Source: JAGIBJ01 sp032119795
GTDB lineage: Bacteria > Actinomycetota > Thermoleophilia > Solirubrobacterales > Solirubrobacteraceae
Assembly (NCBI GenBank): GCA_032119795.1
Contig: JAUMFO010000011.1
Span: 1-64,000 of the forward strand
Length of the DNA stretch: 64,000 nucleotides
Reading direction: 5' to 3'
How positions within the stretch are numbered: position 1 is the first letter of the stretch; every line of letters begins with the position of its first letter. The notes beneath the pieces are model-generated. The model was given only the letters and a program-made list of their open reading frames with translations, did no database searches and was not told where the DNA came from. The position numbers and the translations under genes were made by a program. Positions 59,890 to 64,000 of the stretch are shown here, piece by piece.

Positions 59890-60764
59890 CGGCACCGCGG
59901 CGCCGTCTTCGGCACCTTCTCCAGCGTGATATCGCCAACGAACGGGAGCGCCCCGGCCTGGCAGGCGATACGCACGGCGCGCTTGGCGTCGGCCGAGGTG
60001 AGGGAGGCGAAGTAGTCGGTCGCCGTGACGACCAGTCCGCGGGCGATGAGGCGCTTGATGGTCGTGCGGGCCAGGCGGCGCCCGGCCTCGTCGGTGGCGA
60101 CGTAGCGCTGCTTGCCGAAGTCGTAGGTCCCCGTCGGGTCTTCGCGGTTCCAGCCGTCGAGCAGCGGCACGAACGGGTCGATCACGGTGTCGCCGTTCTG
60201 GGCCATCAGCACGCCGCCACCGGCGCGAACTCGCGTGGAGAGCCGGGTCACGAGGTCGAGCATCCCGGCCTGCTGCGCCGGGTGGTCCTCCACCATGCTC
60301 ACCCAATCCAAGAACAGGCCGTCGAAGCCTTTGGCAAGGAGCTGCGGCGCGATCTTGTCGGCCAGGGCGTCGCGGGCACCGGCGTTGCTCACGTCGGTGT
60401 AGCGCTCGCCATCCCAGTCGCCGATCTCATCGAGGCGGTAGTCCCTCAGCTGCGGGAACCACGTGCGCCAGGACTCGACCGACCCGACCGACAGGTAGGC
60501 GAGGACCAGCGCGCCGCGGGCCTTGAGTCGCTTGACCTCACCGCTGGTCGTGAGCTCGCCGTCGATCACGACGACGTCGCGCCGGGCCAGCCTCGCGACG
60601 TTCTTCGTCGTGAGCGAGGCGCCGAGGGCGGGGATGAAGGTTTTGGCCTCATGCAGCTGCTGCTGCGCGAGCGAACGGGCCGGAGTCTGGGCTGACGCCG
60701 CTGGGGCAACGGCTGCCGCAGCGAGGAGCAGTGCCAGGACCGTGGGGACGACACGGGGGGACAT
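59886..60764 (-). CDS. Secreted GH114-like glycoside hydrolase (endo-alpha-1,4-polygalactosaminidase type)
   Basis: 292 residues. The signal peptide (VVPTVLALLLAAAAVAPAAS) is followed by a TIM-barrel domain typical of GH114-like proteins: LVLAYLSVGSVESWRTWFPQ, DWVSMVEDH and FLDWVS. Segments such as DVVVIDGELTTSGEVKRLKA and LLDGWNREDPTGTYDFGK fit. It might trim a galactosaminogalactan-like polymer. A TACCGT box (60773-60778, minus strand) ends 8 nt before the ATG. Its stop overlaps that of the FUSC gene in CTAG. Confidence 0.82.
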   Translation of the reverse strand: MSPRVVPTVLALLLAAAAVAPAASAQTPARSLAQQQLHEAKTFIPALGASLTTKNVARLARRDVVVIDGELTTSGEVKRLKARGALVLAYLSVGSVESWRTWFPQLRDYRLDEIGDWDGERYTDVSNAGARDALADKIAPQLLAKGFDGLFLDWVSMVEDHPAQQAGMLDLVTRLSTRVRAGGGVLMAQNGDTVIDPFVPLLDGWNREDPTGTYDFGKQRYVATDEAGRRLARTTIKRLIARGLVVTATDYFASLTSADAKRAVRIACQAGALPFVGDITLEKVPKTAPRCR

Positions 60765-60772
60765 GCCACGCC

Positions 60773-60778
60773 ACGGTA
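60773..60778 (-). promoter_or_regulatory. -10 box of the GH114-like gene
   Basis: TACCGT on the minus strand ends 8 nt before the ATG at 60764. Confidence 0.4.
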
Positions 60779-60856
60779 GACCTCTGCGCCGCACTTGGCG
60801 ACGGTTCTGTAAGACCCGGCGCCCGATGGCGCCGGTCTCGCTTCCCCGAAGCGGCG

Positions 60857-62188
60857 CTAGTTCGCGGTGGGGGTCGTCGGCACGGGCGTGACGACGTTGG
60901 GCACCGGCAGCGTCGTGCGGACGTAGACCGATTCGCCGCCACCGCTCGTCGCGGGAGACACCCAGAAGCTCGCAACGGCCGCATCGGCTGCGGCGAACCG
61001 CGGCACCCGCCCGCCGAGCGGCACGGCGCCGATGCCAGCGGGAAGCAGCTGGCCGTCAGCGCCGACGCTCTGGCGCTCGTACTTGGTGCCGGCGATGTTG
61101 AGCCAGCCCAGATCGACGGCGTTGTTGGTGTCGGACGCATCCATCGGGGTCGGCGTGGCGACGGCGACGGCGGCGCTGTCGGCGCGCAGCGTCGGCGTGC
61201 TCTCGCCCGCGACGGCGCCCGGGAGCGCAGTGATCGTGCGCGTGATGCCCTTGAGGTCGACGAGGTAGGCGGTGCGGTTGCCGCTCGTGGTGCGGGTGAC
61301 GAGCAGGCGACGCAGATCCCAGCTCCAGTCGGCGAGGACGGGCGAGCCGCCCGTTGGAAGCGTCTTGGTCGCCAGGTCGACGGTGACGGTTGTCGCCGTC
61401 TTCTTGTCGTACTGCTTGAACTCGGTCTTGGAGGCCGTCCACGACAGGAAGCCGACGTAGCGCCCGTCGCCGCTGACCTGCGGTCGGCCGAAGGTGGTGG
61501 TGGTCGTCGCGGCCGTGGCGATCTCGGTCGGTTTGCCGACGAACGGGTCGCCGATCTCGATTGTGTCCTTGCCGAGCAGGCCGCCGTCGGTGGCGTAGGC
61601 GTAGGTGATGCCGTTGGCGGAGATCGACGGCTGGCCGGTGGTCTTGGTGCTCAGCGGCGTGGCGGTGGTCGCGCCCTTCGTGAAGACGTAGGGCTTGGCG
61701 AAGATGCCGAGGCCGCTGAGGAAGACGACGCGTTTGCCGTCGACGCTGAGCGAGTTGCTGCCGTCGAACGGCAATGTGACGGACTGCGGGACCTCGACGG
61801 CGGTGGTCTTGAGCGTGTCGACGAGGAAGAGCTGGCCGGTGCCGCCGAGCAGCGAACCGACGGCGATCGCCGCGCCGGTGCCGCCGGAATTTACGCCGAG
61901 GCCGCCAACCTTTAGGCCAGGGCTGCCGACCGGAAGCTCGACGGTGAAGCCCTTGGCCACGTAGGGCGTCGTGGCGCTGACGCCCTGCTTCGTCCACATG
62001 GCCTTCCACTGCGCAGCCCACTGCGCATTGACCTGCTTGGTCATGGTTTGCCACTGTTTCGTCCACTGCTTCGTCCACGCCTGAATGGCGGTGGTGAACG
62101 GATCGGCAGCCGAGGCGGGCGGCGCGGCGACGGCGGAGAGCGTGACCACGGCGACCAGCAGCGGGAGGGTGAGCTGGCGGCGGAACAT
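60857..62188 (-). CDS. Secreted beta-propeller-like protein with Trp-rich N-terminal helix
   Basis: 443 residues. A signal peptide (LTLPLLVAVVTLSAVAAPPA) leads to an unusual segment, AWTKQWTKQWQTMTKQ and AQWAAQWKAMWTKQG, with Trp at regular intervals. Then comes a TolB/WD40-like repeat region (about 100-430) with FLSGLGIFAKPYVFTKGATT, VSGDGRYVGFLSWTASKTEF and PVLADWSWDLRRLLVTRTTS. No enzyme motif is seen. GAGAGG precedes ATG 62188 by 5 nt. It is divergent from the PKD protein gene. The Trp-rich helix could contact membranes or glycans. Confidence 0.78.
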   Translation of the reverse strand: MFRRQLTLPLLVAVVTLSAVAAPPASAADPFTTAIQAWTKQWTKQWQTMTKQVNAQWAAQWKAMWTKQGVSATTPYVAKGFTVELPVGSPGLKVGGLGVNSGGTGAAIAVGSLLGGTGQLFLVDTLKTTAVEVPQSVTLPFDGSNSLSVDGKRVVFLSGLGIFAKPYVFTKGATTATPLSTKTTGQPSISANGITYAYATDGGLLGKDTIEIGDPFVGKPTEIATAATTTTTFGRPQVSGDGRYVGFLSWTASKTEFKQYDKKTATTVTVDLATKTLPTGGSPVLADWSWDLRRLLVTRTTSGNRTAYLVDLKGITRTITALPGAVAGESTPTLRADSAAVAVATPTPMDASDTNNAVDLGWLNIAGTKYERQSVGADGQLLPAGIGAVPLGGRVPRFAAADAAVASFWVSPATSGGGESVYVRTTLPVPNVVTPVPTTPTAN

Positions 62189-62524
62189 GGAGACCTCTCC
62201 CGAGGGGACTGGCGCGGGAGGGTGACGACCCCCGCAAATACACGTGGCACGGGCGAAACGGGAGCCCGCGCGTGGCCACGGAGTATGCGGACTTGGCGCG
62301 CCCGGCACTGAGCCAGCCGTCACACAGAAGGTGGCGGATCTGCGTCGATGCGCGACCGGCGCCGCGGCGCGCAGCGCGGCCGAATGAGGCGTTTGCGGCC
62401 AGATCGACGCCGCGCGCAGGCCTTGGTGTGGCGCGCTCGCGCTCAAGCGACCCAGGACTTGGCCGACGACCTCGTCCAAGCCCGTCCCCCAATCGGGGTT
62501 CCCCGGTCGCCTCCACGTTTGCTT
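62189..62524. other. Divergent intergenic region (336 bp)
   Basis: No gene is supported. It contains the promoter and SD (GAGAGG) of the minus-strand propeller gene and the upstream region of the PKD gene. I see no strong -10/-35 pair or long repeat; short GC-rich inverted segments near 62355-62440 are unremarkable. Confidence 0.5.
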
Positions 62525-64000
62525 ATGCCTCGCCGCCCTCCCCGCATCTTCCCACTCGGCCTCACGCTCGCCGCCGTCGCGGCCGGTGCTGCCGCGCCCG
62601 CCGCGCACGCGATCTCGTACGCCCCGACGGGCCAGGAATGCCGCCTCCTGCCAAGCATCGGTGGGTTGATCGCAGGCCAGGCACTCGTTGACCCCCTCGG
62701 CTACGTCTACGACACCGGCGAGGTCGCCAGCGGCTACGCGACGCTCGACGAGGGCAGCACCAAGGCGCTGCAGGTCGGCGTGTCGGCCTCCGATGCCTGG
62801 GACCGGTTCGGCGCGTTGTTCGTCGGCGGCACCCAGAGCGAAGCGACCCGTTACGCAGACCCAGAGGACGACCCCCTCGGCTGCGCGAAGGAACTCGCCG
62901 GTCGCCAGCTGGCTTTCAAGACCACCGAGGTCGGCCGGTTGGACGTGTCCCGGCGGATCTTCGTCTCCAGCACGCAGGGCTCCGGCGCACGCCTGCTCGA
63001 CTCGGTCACGAACTCCACGGGCTCGCCGATCACCACCAACGTCTACGTCGGCGACCTGCGCGAGAACAACGGCGGGTCGCTCGGCTCGGACTCCACCACG
63101 AAGCTGGGTGCGACCTCCACCGCCGACGCCACCCTGTCGACGGCCGATCGCTGGGCCGTCACGTCAGACGGCCGATCGACCCTCTCCGATCCGGCGGTGG
63201 CACACGTCTGGGGTGGCCCAGACGCCGACGAACCGGCGACGCTCGTCCGCAGTGGCGCCCAGGTTGGCGGCACCGCCGCCATCGACTCTCGCGCCGCGCT
63301 TGATGCCGATCAGCTGGGCTGGGGCTGGGAGAACGTGGTGATCGGCGCCGGCCAGACGCGCTCGTTCCTCTCGTGGGAGACCATGCGCGCGAGCCCGGAT
63401 GGGCGCGCCGCCTCCGCGGTTGCGCTCGCCGAGGCCGAAGCCGCGCGGCAGCACTCCGCCGACCTCACCGAGATCTACGCCGGGCTCACGCAGGCCCAGA
63501 TTGGCAGTGTGCGCAACTGGGCCAAGCCCGAGGTCGACGCGGAGATCGAGGTCAGCGTCGGGTCCTCCGCCAGCGACACCACGATCGCTGCCACCGACGT
63601 CGACTTCGGTTCGTCGACGCTCGCGGCCTGCACCGGCGGCACCCTCGACTGGGACTTCGGCGACGGCACCACCGCCCGCGGAGCCGGCGCCAAGCACCGG
63701 TTCGCGGCCGGCACCGCGCAGGTCGCGCTGACGATCACCAGCAGCTGCGGCGCCGTCGCGGTGCGCCAGGTGTCGTTCAACGTCGCGGCGGCGCCTGAGC
63801 CGATCGCACCGACGACCCCCGTGGCGCCGACGACGCCGGTCACGCCGGCCAGCGTCGATTCGCCCGCCGCGCCAGCTGCTGTCGTCCCCGCCACCGCGCC
63901 GACGCCTCCCGCAGCGCAAGCGCCGGCTGAGCCGGTCGGCGCGGGCCCGGTGCTCACGATCGACGTGGCGCCCAAGCTTTCGGCGAAGGACCTCGCCAAG
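62525..64000 (+). CDS. Secreted PKD-domain protein (3' end outside window)
   Basis: The frame starting at ATG 62525 (MPRRPPRIFPLGLTLAAVAA, signal peptide) stays open through 64000, so the end is missing (492 codons seen). The N-terminal about 320 residues are a beta-rich domain I do not recognise. A PKD domain (about 375-425) reads GTLDWDFGDGTTARGAGAKH and QVALTITSSCGAVAV. A Pro/Ala/Val-rich linker (PIAPTTPVAPTTPVTPAS) follows, then the start of another domain. Confidence 0.82.
   Translation, partial: MPRRPPRIFPLGLTLAAVAAGAAAPAAHAISYAPTGQECRLLPSIGGLIAGQALVDPLGYVYDTGEVASGYATLDEGSTKALQVGVSASDAWDRFGALFVGGTQSEATRYADPEDDPLGCAKELAGRQLAFKTTEVGRLDVSRRIFVSSTQGSGARLLDSVTNSTGSPITTNVYVGDLRENNGGSLGSDSTTKLGATSTADATLSTADRWAVTSDGRSTLSDPAVAHVWGGPDADEPATLVRSGAQVGGTAAIDSRAALDADQLGWGWENVVIGAGQTRSFLSWETMRASPDGRAASAVALAEAEAARQHSADLTEIYAGLTQAQIGSVRNWAKPEVDAEIEVSVGSSASDTTIAATDVDFGSSTLAACTGGTLDWDFGDGTTARGAGAKHRFAAGTAQVALTITSSCGAVAVRQVSFNVAAAPEPIAPTTPVAPTTPVTPASVDSPAAPAAVVPATAPTPPAAQAPAEPVGAGPVLTIDVAPKLSAKDLAK

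Noticed and set aside
1..64000. rRNA, tRNA, IS transposase, integrase or phage structural genes
   Set aside because: No such sequence or protein motif was recognised anywhere in the window.

Overview
The window is very GC-rich, with start and stop overlaps typical of actinobacteria and many secreted proteins carrying Ig-like, PKD, DUF11, collagen-like or RTX repeats. A LytR_C protein, an NhaA-thioredoxin fusion and a peptidoglycan-recognition amidase also occur. Together these suggest a soil or freshwater actinobacterium, most likely of the Thermoleophilia/Solirubrobacterales type (inference from gene style only). No rRNA, tRNA, CRISPR array, prophage or IS transposase was seen.

Layout. 0-3.7 kb: a sugar-type ABC importer (binding protein plus two permeases, no ATPase); the first permease has an extra beta-sandwich domain in an extracellular loop. 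3.7-4.6 kb: a non-coding, palindrome-rich stretch. 4.6-12 kb: a diguanylate cyclase, an NhaA-thioredoxin fusion, an MMPL exporter and a NarL-type two-component system. 12-15 kb: a membrane-tethered ECF sigma factor with an extracellular domain, followed by a secreted protein that seems to share that domain. 15-22 kb: a hydrolase, a DUF354 protein, an RTX protein with a structured leader, and a yjbR/GNAT pair split by a 2.2-kb cassette between imperfect direct repeats. 22.3-26 kb: one large, lower-GC gene encoding a nuclease-NACHT protein, a probable anti-phage STAND ATPase.

26-49.6 kb: a dispersed exopolysaccharide locus. It holds a nucleotide-sugar dehydratase, a LytR_C protein, a phosphatase, a Wzy-like polymerase, a GT-C-like protein, a Wzx-like flippase, four cytosolic glycosyltransferases and the initiating phosphoglycosyltransferase. 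It is interrupted by a VapBC-type toxin-antitoxin pair and by a cargo block (HPP protein, LysR regulator, pterin dehydratase, a 1220-residue surface protein and a small repeat protein). 49.6-64 kb: a Fic protein behind a palindromic operator, a phytase-like esterase behind a four-unit PHO-box-like array, a PGRP amidase, transketolase, a FUSC protein, a GH114-like protein, a beta-propeller protein, and a PKD-domain protein cut by the window end.

Suggested biology: carbohydrate uptake, capsule/EPS assembly, envelope sensing (tethered sigma factor, two-component operators, phosphate response) and defence (NACHT, Fic, VapBC). At least twelve genes have a TANNNT-like -10 box only 6-9 nt before the start codon, so leaderless or near-leaderless transcription appears common.
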